Source: Aquiflexum balticum DSM 16537 (GTDB lineage Bacteria > Bacteroidota > Bacteroidia > Cytophagales > Cyclobacteriaceae). From it: 64,000 nucleotides of DNA. A program made the position numbers and the translations under genes. Below the pieces are notes generated by a model, which was not told the origin of the DNA, did no database searches, and saw nothing but the letters and a program-made list of their open reading frames with translations. The DNA is taken from NCBI RefSeq assembly GCF_900176595.1, contig NZ_LT838813.1, positions 5,846,001-5,910,000 on the forward strand, given 5' to 3'. Positions 9,901 to 17,478 of the stretch are shown piece after piece (the stretch's first letter is position 1; each line of letters starts with the position of its first letter).

Positions 9901-12900
9901 TCCAACATTGGGATAAAGCATATTCCACTGCAAAAATAGCTGGTTGGGTATATTGTGTATCCTTTAACAAGAGTTCTGCTTCCTCATTTTCCTTTTCCGG
10001 GAATATGATGTCCAGTATTTGAATCCCAGCAAATTCTTCTAAAATCAATGCACAGGTATCCAGCGATTTTTTGAAGACTTCCACATACTGATAAAGCTCT
10101 TTGCCCATATTCAAAAACTGAGCTCCCTGACCAGGAAATAGGAAAACTGTTTCACTTATTATTTCCGATTGTTTTTTGGCTGAAACAGGCTGGGCAAATT
10201 TATCTATAAGCTCCATACGATCAGAGGCGACTATAAACTTCCTAAACGGATATCCCATCCGCCTGTGTAGCAATTCAGAACTGATTGTATCCAAATCCAC
10301 ATTGGGATTTCCATAAATAAAATCCGAAAGTTTCAAGGCATATTCTTCCAAGCTTTCCTCTGATTTAGCTGACCAAGGGAATAGATAAGCAGGATAGGAA
10401 TAAGATTTTGGCTCCTCTGAAAGAGCATCTGGAATGGGGGCTTCTTCAAGAATCACATGGACATTGGTTCCTCCAACTCCAAACGAACTTACCCCTGCCA
10501 TCCTTATTTGGTCTGATTCCCAATCTGATAGTCCATTGGGCAAATAAAAAGGAGAGTGCTCAAAATCAATTGCGGGATTCAACTTTTGAAATCCTGCCTG
10601 AGGGAAGAACTGTTTTTCCTTAATGGTTAAAATTGCCCTGAAAAGCCCGGCGATTCCAGCTGCCGCATTGAGGTGGCCAATATTACTTTTGGAGGAACCT
10701 ATGACACAGGAATTTGATTTGGTACATTCGGAAAATGCCAGTTTCAAGCCTTCAATTTCCATGGGATCACCAAGCGGCGTCGCTGTAGCATGGGCTTCCA
10801 AATAGCCAATTTGATCAGGAGAAACGCCGGCGTCTTGAATAGCTGCATAAATCGCACCTGCCTGTCCTTCGGCACTCGGGGCTGAAAAACTCCCTTTTCC
10901 CCCGCCATCATTGTTGATACCAATTCCTTTGATTACCGCATGAACTTGATCTCCATCTGCAATTGCCTGATCCAAATCTTTTAACAACACTACACCCACA
11001 CCATCCGAAAATACAGTACCTGTGGCAGCCTCATCAAAAGATTTGACATGACCATCTTTGCTGTATACAGATCCTTCATCATGCAAATGCCCGCTGTAAA
11101 CCGGAGATTTGATGCTTGATGCTCCCGCTATTGCCATGGAACATTTTCCAGACCTAATAGCTTCAACAGCCTGAGCAACAGCCAACAATGCAGTGGAACA
11201 AGCCGAATGCACACTTACGGCAGGGCCGGTCAGGTTCAGGTGATAAGCAGTTCTTGATGCTAAATAATCCTTTTCATTCAAGGAATTGATCATAAATTCC
11301 CCGTATGATTCAATCTTAGCTTTGTTTGGAATAAGATTGTGGACAAAATAAGTATTTGGGCTGCAGCCGGCATAAACACCAATGGGTAGAGGTTCATCTG
11401 CAGTCCTGTAACCTGCTGCTTCCAGGAGTTCGTAGGCGCATTCCAGGAATTTTCGTTGTTGTGGATCTGCGATTGCAGCCAATTTGGGATTCAGACCAAA
11501 AAAATTAGCATCAAAGGTATCATAGCCTTCTATGATTCCGCGGGCTGCCACATATTGGGGATTGTTTTTGAAGCTGTCGGATATCCTGGCATCAATCTCT
11601 TCCTTACTAAAGAAGCGAATGGTTTCTTTTCCTGTCCTGAGGATCTCCAAAAAATCTTGTATAGAATTGGCACCGGGAAATTTCAGGGACATCCCGATAA
11701 TGGCTACTCCCCTACTCTCCTTGTCAGATTTTTTGACTTTCTGAACCATTAATCGAGGTTTTTTGGCCTGTTCAAAATATTGTGCAACCAAAGCAACTGA
11801 AGGAAACTGGTATAATTTAAGTATTGGCAATTCCAAGCCAAATCGTTGTTTTAAAGCTGCAATTGTTTTTTGGGCTTTAAGTGAATTCCCACCCATTTCA
11901 AAAAAATTATCATGGATACTGACCTTATCATAATTCAATACCGATGTAAAAACGGTATTGATCTGCTGTTCCAATTCAGAAGAAGGCGCAACATAAGCGT
12001 CCGCCCATTGAGGTCTTTGATGAAGGGGTTTGGGCAATGCTTTTTTGTCAACTTTTCCTGAGGAAGTTTTTGGGAATTCATTGACTGCTATAATATAATC
12101 CGGGATCATGTAGTCCGGAATTTTTGATTTTAGTGCAGTTTTAATTGTTGAAACATCTGCATTTTTTTGATCTGAAAATAAAACATATCCTGAAAGGAAT
12201 TTCGCTCCTGAATCGTCCTGATCTAATTTTACAATAGCGTGTTTCACGTTTGGCAGGTTAATTAAGGCGGATTCAATCTCGCCCAATTCAACCCTATTGC
12301 CCCGGATTTTGATTTGGTCATCCTCCCGGCCTTGAAAATAGTACTGACCGTTTTCTTTGCATACAACCAAATCCCCTGTCTTATATAGTCTGAGTTGTTT
12401 TCCATCCGGAGATGTCCAGGAGATGAAGCGCGATGCTGTCAAATCGGGCCTGTTGAGATATCCTTTTGCAAGACAGTTTCCTGCAATATGTAATTCCCCG
12501 ATCTGACCTGATGGTATTTGTTCAAGCGAATTGTTCAACACATAAAACTCACATGCTGCCAATGGCAATCCGATGGAGGGGATTTCCTCCCAAGAATCGG
12601 GATCACCTGTAAAATCAATATCAGAAGCCCACATGGAAGCCTCTGTAGGACCATAGTTATTTTTCAAAACCGCTCCCGGAAGCTCTTTGAAGAATTCCCT
12701 GACATGAGGACTTATCTGCAATTGCTCCCCACCTGTATTCAGTTCGATAAGGCTCTTTGGATAAATTCCGGAAATTACTGCGGCATTTGTCAGATATTGG
12801 AGCGATACATTGGGTAGAAAAATAGTATTGATTTCATGGCTTTGGATATAATTGAGCAGGTAGTAGGCATCGAGTCTCTGCATTTCTTCTACCAAGTGTA

Positions 12901-13528
12901 ACTCACCGCCAGAGGAAAGGGAAACAAAAATCTCCTTCACCGATATATCAAATCCCAAATGACAAAACTGCAGTGTTTTGACACCCAATCCTGCTGCCCT
13001 AGAAGTTTTCAATTTGTATTCAATCAATTCAACTGCTCCTTGGGTGGTAACCATCACCCCTTTTGGTTTGCCTGTTGATCCTGAGGTAAAAAATACCGCG
13101 TAAACTTCCTGCGGTTCAAGAGGTAAATCAATCTCCTTTTGCTTGCTTTGGGCTTCAAAACCAATTCTATTTAATCCAAGTTTACTCCAACATTCTTCCT
13201 CCTCCTTACATGCCACGACATACTTAAGTGAGGAAATTTCAATCATATTTTTATGCCTTTCCTCAGGATAGGTTGGATCTATCGGCATGTAAGTCTTACC
13301 CGCTTTCAAAATCGCCAAAACGCCTATGATCATTTCAATGCTGCGCGAAGTACTGATTCCAATTATCTCTTCATCCTGAGAGATTTCCTTGATTGCTTTT
13401 GCCAAAACAGTAGCACGATCGTTCAAGTCACCATAGGAAATTGATTTTTCATTAAAAACCACAGCCGTTAAAGTTGGATGAATTACGGCTACCTCAAGGA
13501 AACGATCTAAAATTCTCTTTTTCAGCAT
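6911..13528 (-). CDS. Hybrid NRPS-PKS with aminotransferase: A-PCP-KS-AT-ACP-AMT
   Basis: A 2205-residue megasynthase. The adenylation domain is about residues 1-500 (FTSGSTGKPKG, Asp194, Lys492) and is followed by a PCP (Ser549, GGNSL). The ketosynthase is about 605-1030, with Cys777 in HSACSTALL, His913 in EAHATATPLGDP (usually EAHGTGT) and His952. The acyltransferase has GHSIG (Ser1223) and HAFHS (1319-1323), the malonyl-CoA signature. The ACP carries Ser1546 (GFDSL). A class III PLP aminotransferase occupies about 1715-2150 (FDEVITGFR, Lys1986), and a short PAWFIRD linker typical of such modules ends the protein. There is no KR, DH or ER domain. Expected chemistry by family: activate an amino acid, extend with malonate, and transaminate the beta-ketone, giving a 3,4-diamino acyl chain for the next protein. 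The A-domain code by hand (DIKFNGNMWK) is not one I recognise. Confidence 0.93.
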   Translation of the reverse strand: MLKKRILDRFLEVAVIHPTLTAVVFNEKSISYGDLNDRATVLAKAIKEISQDEEIIGISTSRSIEMIIGVLAILKAGKTYMPIDPTYPEERHKNMIEISSLKYVVACKEEEECWSKLGLNRIGFEAQSKQKEIDLPLEPQEVYAVFFTSGSTGKPKGVMVTTQGAVELIEYKLKTSRAAGLGVKTLQFCHLGFDISVKEIFVSLSSGGELHLVEEMQRLDAYYLLNYIQSHEINTIFLPNVSLQYLTNAAVISGIYPKSLIELNTGGEQLQISPHVREFFKELPGAVLKNNYGPTEASMWASDIDFTGDPDSWEEIPSIGLPLAACEFYVLNNSLEQIPSGQIGELHIAGNCLAKGYLNRPDLTASRFISWTSPDGKQLRLYKTGDLVVCKENGQYYFQGREDDQIKIRGNRVELGEIESALINLPNVKHAIVKLDQDDSGAKFLSGYVLFSDQKNADVSTIKTALKSKIPDYMIPDYIIAVNEFPKTSSGKVDKKALPKPLHQRPQWADAYVAPSSELEQQINTVFTSVLNYDKVSIHDNFFEMGGNSLKAQKTIAALKQRFGLELPILKLYQFPSVALVAQYFEQAKKPRLMVQKVKKSDKESRGVAIIGMSLKFPGANSIQDFLEILRTGKETIRFFSKEEIDARISDSFKNNPQYVAARGIIEGYDTFDANFFGLNPKLAAIADPQQRKFLECAYELLEAAGYRTADEPLPIGVYAGCSPNTYFVHNLIPNKAKIESYGEFMINSLNEKDYLASRTAYHLNLTGPAVSVHSACSTALLAVAQAVEAIRSGKCSMAIAGASSIKSPVYSGHLHDEGSVYSKDGHVKSFDEAATGTVFSDGVGVVLLKDLDQAIADGDQVHAVIKGIGINNDGGGKGSFSAPSAEGQAGAIYAAIQDAGVSPDQIGYLEAHATATPLGDPMEIEGLKLAFSECTKSNSCVIGSSKSNIGHLNAAAGIAGLFRAILTIKEKQFFPQAGFQKLNPAIDFEHSPFYLPNGLSDWESDQIRMAGVSSFGVGGTNVHVILEEAPIPDALSEEPKSYSYPAYLFPWSAKSEESLEEYALKLSDFIYGNPNVDLDTISSELLHRRMGYPFRKFIVASDRMELIDKFAQPVSAKKQSEIISETVFLFPGQGAQFLNMGKELYQYVEVFKKSLDTCALILEEFAGIQILDIIFPEKENEEAELLLKDTQYTQPAIFAVEYALSQCWIALGIKPIILCGHSIGEFVAAHLSGVFSLEDALKLVAKRGKMISSLPGGHMLSIRCKEEEIKFLLPDSLSLAGVNGENQCVVAGKREDIADFADLLETKDIPSKILQTSHAFHSYMMDPILEDFADFVATIPKSKPRIPIVSTVTGDFITDDQAQSAEYWTNQLRNAVRFGDACQTLLELDLPLSFLEVGPGNVLTSLIRQNEKSKGKDFYNSLIKSPKASDFKFLLTQAGQLWQNGKKIHWENLMPMNPIKAEIPTYAFKKEKIWIEAPSSTEKIVNKKDNFSVSNITQVFENKLNHPTMDRKSIIKEKLVALIQDSTGLSVSDESTSFMELGFDSLLLTQLASRIKQEFKVNVTFRQLSDTLGDVRALVGHLEEQLPPEMFVESIPPSSPQNIETPSSREYNQIPHFSQLEQMPLTGNNVEIMQVLSKQLELMTQQINLMSGRLTANTPDSKMNPAVTVQKQEIAENPSKNKTAIIPPNAPKTFGAMAKIDKVSAATSPEQDAFIQQLIQRFNEKTRSSKEYTQKHRAHMADPRVVSGFKPNTKEITYSLVVDRSEGSKIWDIDGNEYLDVLNGFGAILFGHRPDFVQKAVKEQMEKGFEIGPQHVLAGEVSELICELTGHERAALCNTGSEAVMAALRMARTVTGRSLVVSFNNSYHGTFDEVIVRGSNTKSYPAAAGIMPSQVENLLVLEYGTEESLEIIRKRKDELAAVLVEPVQSRRPEFQPVEFLKKVREITLESGTALIFDEVITGFRTHLKGAQGLFDIKADIGTYGKVIGGGLPIGAIAGSATFMDALDGGYWQYGDDSMPEVGVTYFTGTFVRHPLALAAAKASLEYFKNDNGALHADLKQKTDRIADSLDSYFSARNLPFYIAHFGSMWKLKYHQELPYTDLIFILMREKGIHIYDEFPCYLTTKITEEDVDRIISAFKESIDELMKAGFFGGLLQSPEMAQKSTYNEPPIPGAKLGKDPMGNPAWFIRDENNPGKFIKVLSSI

Positions 13529-14221
13529 AAAGATTTAGATAATAGTCAAGGAAAATTTAAACACTAAGAATTTAAGTTGGATTCTATCAGAAACAAATTT
13601 AGTTTTTGAATTATTAAAAACAAATTATTTTATTTAAAATGTTTTTTTATGTATGTGAACATTAAAAAAATGAATTTTATCAATAAAGATAATTTATTTA
13701 AAAGATAAACTACAGACTTATTTTTATAAGTCAAAAGTAAATAAAGCCTGAATTACTATAATTATTTTCATTAAAAACACTAATTCCATTATTATTTTAC
13801 CCTTTAGTACCCTACCCAAATAGATTGGAAAACGTTCAGCTACTAGAATTTTTTCTTCTATAGCCAAGACTAGAGTGCTAACCTCCACATTCAACCCCGC
13901 ATAGGGGTTGAATTCTTCGATTAAGGAATCATTTTCATTTAGGGAAATTAAATAATTTGAGGAAAAGCTTAGAAAATCAAAAATTGGGATCCACAAAAAA
14001 ATTAAAGAAGATTTTAATATTAGAAAAAAACAATACAGTTTTTTTCTAATAAATTTATGGTAAGTATGGAAAGCTGCAAGTAATACGATGAATCTATCCC
14101 TATTTCCAACTTTATATTGGATATTCATTCTATTTTATACCTACATTCCAATTTCCTATGGGGTGATTGGAGTGCGTATCATTTCAAAGTAAAAAACCAC
14201 GATCTTAACAAACTTTTAATC
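13529..14221. other. AT-rich divergent intergenic region (NRPS / FkbH-like)
   Basis: Apart from the NRPS promoter, little is recognised. A 134-codon open frame runs on the minus strand at 13724-14128. It is AT-rich, hydrophobic and unlike any family I know, and it contains a perfect hairpin, TTCAACCCC-GCATA-GGGGTTGAA, at 13890-13912. I do not call it a gene, although a small membrane protein cannot be excluded. Confidence 0.5.
13594..13624 (-). promoter_or_regulatory. Bacteroidota promoter for the PKS-NRPS operon (TTTG-N19-TAAATTTG)
   Basis: Read on the minus strand, TTTG (complement of 13621-13624) is followed after exactly 19 nt by TAAATTTG (complement of 13594-13601). This matches the known consensus TTTG/TAnnTTTG in both boxes and in spacing. 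It would place the transcript start near 13587 and leave a leader of about 60 nt. Confidence 0.65.
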
Positions 14222-14251
14222 TTTGTTTTTAATTTTTTTATAGTACTTTTA
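14222..14251 (+). promoter_or_regulatory. Candidate promoter upstream of the FkbH-like gene
   Basis: TTTG at 14222-14225 is followed after 18 nt by TACTTTTA (14244-14251), one base from TAnnTTTG. If used, it leaves an untranslated leader of about 285 nt before the gene (14252-14542), in which I see no known riboswitch. Confidence 0.4.
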
Positions 14252-14542
14252 CCTTTACAGAGATATTGCCAATGAAAACCTAAAACGGATCGAAAAGGGC
14301 AAAAACAACTTTAAAAGGAAACTATTGGAATTCGATTAATCATCACATACGAATCTCCGCAGAACTATTTAAACGATTTCATCCAGTAAGATCAACCCAT
14401 GAAATTTCAGCGAAAAACGATTTTACCCACTGTTTGTTGCGCCTATTTATCTACATGCAATCTGATGCGGAAACAATTATAAGGCATAAACCAATTGTTG
14501 ATATTTTTGTTTATCAAACCGAACAATAAAAACGATAAATCT

Positions 14543-16369
14543 ATGTTTCAAACCGAATGGGCGCATCGGCAAAAATTCCTTGAAAAAGAGCCTCCTGCGC
14601 CAAACTTTATAAATTCAACTTTCTCGGCCAAGATAGATACTATTAAGTCAGTTCAGGTGACTCGGTGGGAAGAACATTGCCTTGAATGTAGTCCGCCTGC
14701 ATGTTATAAAACCTGTCCGATGTACCTTAAGCGAAAGGACAACAGGTGCATGAATTTTCATTATGGAATGATTCAAAATAAGGATTTCAATGGCCAATTT
14801 GGCTACGGTGTTGATTTGCGTTTTAGAAAATGGGGTAAGCTAGAAACTAAGCTGCATGCCAAAAATGTTTCGATTAAGCAACATAAATCGTTGCAAAATT
14901 TTGATAAAGGTTTAACTCGTTCAATTGCTGGAATTTCTGGTGTTTTTGGCCCAAAAGCTGTGAATTTTGCTAGTAGATCTGGTTATTTTGTTATGCGAAG
15001 TTTAGCCAAAAATACCGCTGCTCAAGTTGAATATATTTCATTTGATGAATTTGTTATTGAATGTTATTCGTTTGAAGACGATTCATATAATCTCATATTG
15101 GAATATTGGAAGGATAATGAAATTTCATTTAAAGACTCTGTTGTTATTAAGCCTGGACAAAATCTGCATACAATTTCATCAAGTAAAATGAGATTAAAAA
15201 ATAACGGCATTTTCAGGATTTTCCCTGAAAATGATAAACAGGCAAGGATCGTATTTCAATGGTTAGATTTTATCACATATTTTATTGAAAGCAAACAAGT
15301 CGGTACTCAAGCAATAAAACCATCTGAGAAAGTTAAATGTATCGCATGGGATCTAGACAATACGCTTTGGGACGGCATATTAATTGAAAGAATTAGTGAC
15401 AAAATGGTTATAAAACCTGATTCTTTAAGACTGATTGAAGCACTAGACGAAAGAGGTATCCTTCAAACAATCGTTAGTAAAAATGACCATGACGAAGCAT
15501 TTGAAATGCTAAAAAAACTCGGTTTACAAGAATATTTTCTTCATCCAGCAATAAATTGGGGTCAAAAAAGCGAAAACCTAAAGACAATAGCTTCTAAACT
15601 CAATATCAACATAGATACTTTTGCATTGATAGACGATTCGGATTTTGAGAGAAATGAGGTATCTGAAAACCTGCCACAGGTTCGGGTTTATAAAGATACA
15701 GAGATCAACGACTTACTTAGCTATAATGAACTAGATGTAATTGTATCAGAGGAGACACGTAATCGTAGGCAAATGTATCAGAAAGAAATAGAAAGGTCTG
15801 AAATTCTGGCATCCTATAGCAATGATTATGATAAATTCCTTAGATCCTGCATGCTTGAAATAGAATTGTTTGTTCCCCATCTCGAGGCGGAAATTATCCG
15901 GTGTTACGAGCTAATTCAGAGAACAAATCAATTAAACTTATCCACAAATAGGTATGCAGAAAAAGATTTCAGATCAATGTTACAAAACCCATACCACAAA
16001 TGTATTTCCTTTAGTTGTCGAGACAAATTCGGTACATATGGGATTGTTGGATATGTGACAATTCAGGAAGAAACTGAATCTATTCTGATAAAAGACTTCG
16101 TTCTATCTTGCAGGGTTGCCCAAAAATACGTTGAAAGGACAGTAATAAAATGGATTTCTGATGTTTACGGAATATCCGGTCGGGATAAAGTATACGCTTT
16201 ATACAAACCGACTGAACGAAATTATAAGTTGAGAGATGAATTTATTTCTGCCGGTTTTAAAATCAATGGAACAGAATCTGATTCGTCAATTATTATGATA
16301 TACGAAAAACCTGAAACAAATGAAATTTCAGGCATTGTTAAAATTATTGACAAGGTATTTCAAACTTAA
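14543..16369 (+). CDS. FkbH-like HAD-IIIC protein with N-terminal cysteine cluster
   Basis: The start used is ATG 14543 (MFQTEWAHRQ), 608 residues; an in-frame ATG at 14495 would add 16 poorly conserved-looking residues. In 624-residue numbering, the FkbH-type HAD core begins at WDLDNTLWDG (Asp286, Asp288), continues with VSKND and LIDDSDFERNEV, and is followed by a GNAT-like C-terminal region (RTNQLNLSTNRY). FkbH-type enzymes make glyceryl-carrier-protein units or act in glycan biosynthesis. The first 280 residues are unfamiliar and hold CxxCx4Cx3CP (Cys62, 65, 70, 74) plus Cys85, which could bind a metal or iron-sulfur cluster. Base composition is visibly more AT-rich than the NRPS genes. 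It is convergent with a polysaccharide deacetylase and divergent from the PKS-NRPS operon, so it may serve either system. Confidence 0.8.
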   Translation: MFQTEWAHRQKFLEKEPPAPNFINSTFSAKIDTIKSVQVTRWEEHCLECSPPACYKTCPMYLKRKDNRCMNFHYGMIQNKDFNGQFGYGVDLRFRKWGKLETKLHAKNVSIKQHKSLQNFDKGLTRSIAGISGVFGPKAVNFASRSGYFVMRSLAKNTAAQVEYISFDEFVIECYSFEDDSYNLILEYWKDNEISFKDSVVIKPGQNLHTISSSKMRLKNNGIFRIFPENDKQARIVFQWLDFITYFIESKQVGTQAIKPSEKVKCIAWDLDNTLWDGILIERISDKMVIKPDSLRLIEALDERGILQTIVSKNDHDEAFEMLKKLGLQEYFLHPAINWGQKSENLKTIASKLNINIDTFALIDDSDFERNEVSENLPQVRVYKDTEINDLLSYNELDVIVSEETRNRRQMYQKEIERSEILASYSNDYDKFLRSCMLEIELFVPHLEAEIIRCYELIQRTNQLNLSTNRYAEKDFRSMLQNPYHKCISFSCRDKFGTYGIVGYVTIQEETESILIKDFVLSCRVAQKYVERTVIKWISDVYGISGRDKVYALYKPTERNYKLRDEFISAGFKINGTESDSSIIMIYEKPETNEISGIVKIIDKVFQT

Positions 16370-16379
16370 CTTATCAATT

Positions 16380-17411
16380 CTATTTTTTTCTGATGAATTT
16401 CCGAAAGAAAGGCAGCACAAAAAAACGAAACATAGCAAAATAAATACCTGTTTCCTGCTGGTCTCTTTCCCATTTCAGAGGGTTACTGTTATCCAACCGA
16501 TTTGAAATACCGGATAGTGAAACAATACCAAATAAGTTCCCATCAATAAGTTTTCTTTCCAAATCCGGATTTGGCCTCACTCCAAATGGATATGCAAAAT
16601 GATTGATATTTGAATTCAGGATTTCTGAAAGAAGTCGAACTGAACCCCCGATTTCATGTTCAAGTTCTGAAAAATCAAGTTTATTGCAATAAGGGTGAGA
16701 AAGCGTATGGGAACCAAAAGAAAACCCCATCTCCTGTAGCTTCAACATTTGTTCCTTTGATAAGTAAGGCTTATTGTCTTCCATGTATTGGTTCAAGTCC
16801 GGCATGCCCGCCAATTTCCAAAATTCATCGGAAAGCCACTCTATATCTTTCATGCTAAAAACCCTTTTGGTCCAGCTTAGTATTTTCTCATTTTTTTTGG
16901 GTAGTGATAGGTTATTTTGTTTGGCAAATGAATGCATTAAAATGCGGGAATCTAAAGAGGTGAGTGAATTTTGAATAACTGCCAATTTATTTCTCCACAT
17001 GAGTTTTTTATTATCTACCATTTCAGGAAGAATGAAAAACGTAGCAGGAATATTCTCTTCAAAAAGTATTTGAGCAATAGTTGTGTAATTTTGCTTAAAC
17101 CCGTCATCGGTTGTCAGACAAATGTACCCTTTTAAGTTACTTCCGGAATCATGCAAACGGATAGCCTCATCCAATGAGATGAATTTATAGAATTTTTTAT
17201 AAAATTTAACCTGCCGTTTAAAATCCGTTACTGAAATACCCTTGTTTTTGAAGTAATAATCAGGTATTTCATCAGCCACCAAATGATAATATAAAATCCT
17301 GAATCGGTTACCGGATAGATAAATTAAAATGTGTTGTATCCAGGCTGAATGCCAGATTACAAATCCGATTATCTTAATAAGCCATTCCACAGGTTTTTTC
17401 ATCCTAAACAA
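16380..17411 (-). CDS. NodB-type polysaccharide deacetylase
   Basis: 343 residues. A hydrophobic stretch near the N-terminus (about 12-32) could anchor it in the membrane. The NodB homology domain shows TDDGF (Asp102, Asp103; usually TFDDG), the metal-binding SHTLSHP (His235, His239) and AYPFG. The family removes acetyl groups from chitin-, peptidoglycan- or exopolysaccharide-type GlcNAc chains using a divalent metal. Its tail-to-tail placement against the FkbH-like gene (10 bp between the stops) and the nearby glycosyltransferases suggest exopolysaccharide modification. An IS element lies 67 bp upstream of its start and may have displaced or disrupted its promoter. Confidence 0.82.
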   Translation of the reverse strand: MFRMKKPVEWLIKIIGFVIWHSAWIQHILIYLSGNRFRILYYHLVADEIPDYYFKNKGISVTDFKRQVKFYKKFYKFISLDEAIRLHDSGSNLKGYICLTTDDGFKQNYTTIAQILFEENIPATFFILPEMVDNKKLMWRNKLAVIQNSLTSLDSRILMHSFAKQNNLSLPKKNEKILSWTKRVFSMKDIEWLSDEFWKLAGMPDLNQYMEDNKPYLSKEQMLKLQEMGFSFGSHTLSHPYCNKLDFSELEHEIGGSVRLLSEILNSNINHFAYPFGVRPNPDLERKLIDGNLFGIVSLSGISNRLDNSNPLKWERDQQETGIYFAMFRFFVLPFFRKFIRKK

Positions 17412-17465
17412 GTTTAAACAAAAGGTAATTTAACAGGATATTTGTTGAAAAGTAAAAAATATAAT

Positions 17466-17478
17466 TAAATAATTAATA
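17466..17478 (+). repeat. Left copy of the 13-bp target-site duplication
   Basis: TAAATAATTAATA directly abuts the left inverted repeat of the IS element. The identical 13 bp lies at 18896-18908 directly after the right inverted repeat. Confidence 0.88.

Noticed and set aside
13724-14128. 134-codon minus-strand frame between the NRPS and FkbH-like genes
   Set aside because: AT-rich, hydrophobic by composition, contains a perfect palindrome, and shows no family resemblance. Probably chance.
14244-14339. Short stop-free stretch (YRDIANENLKRIEKGKNNF) read as a gene
   Set aside because: No start codon and only about 30 codons; could be a relic but cannot be supported.
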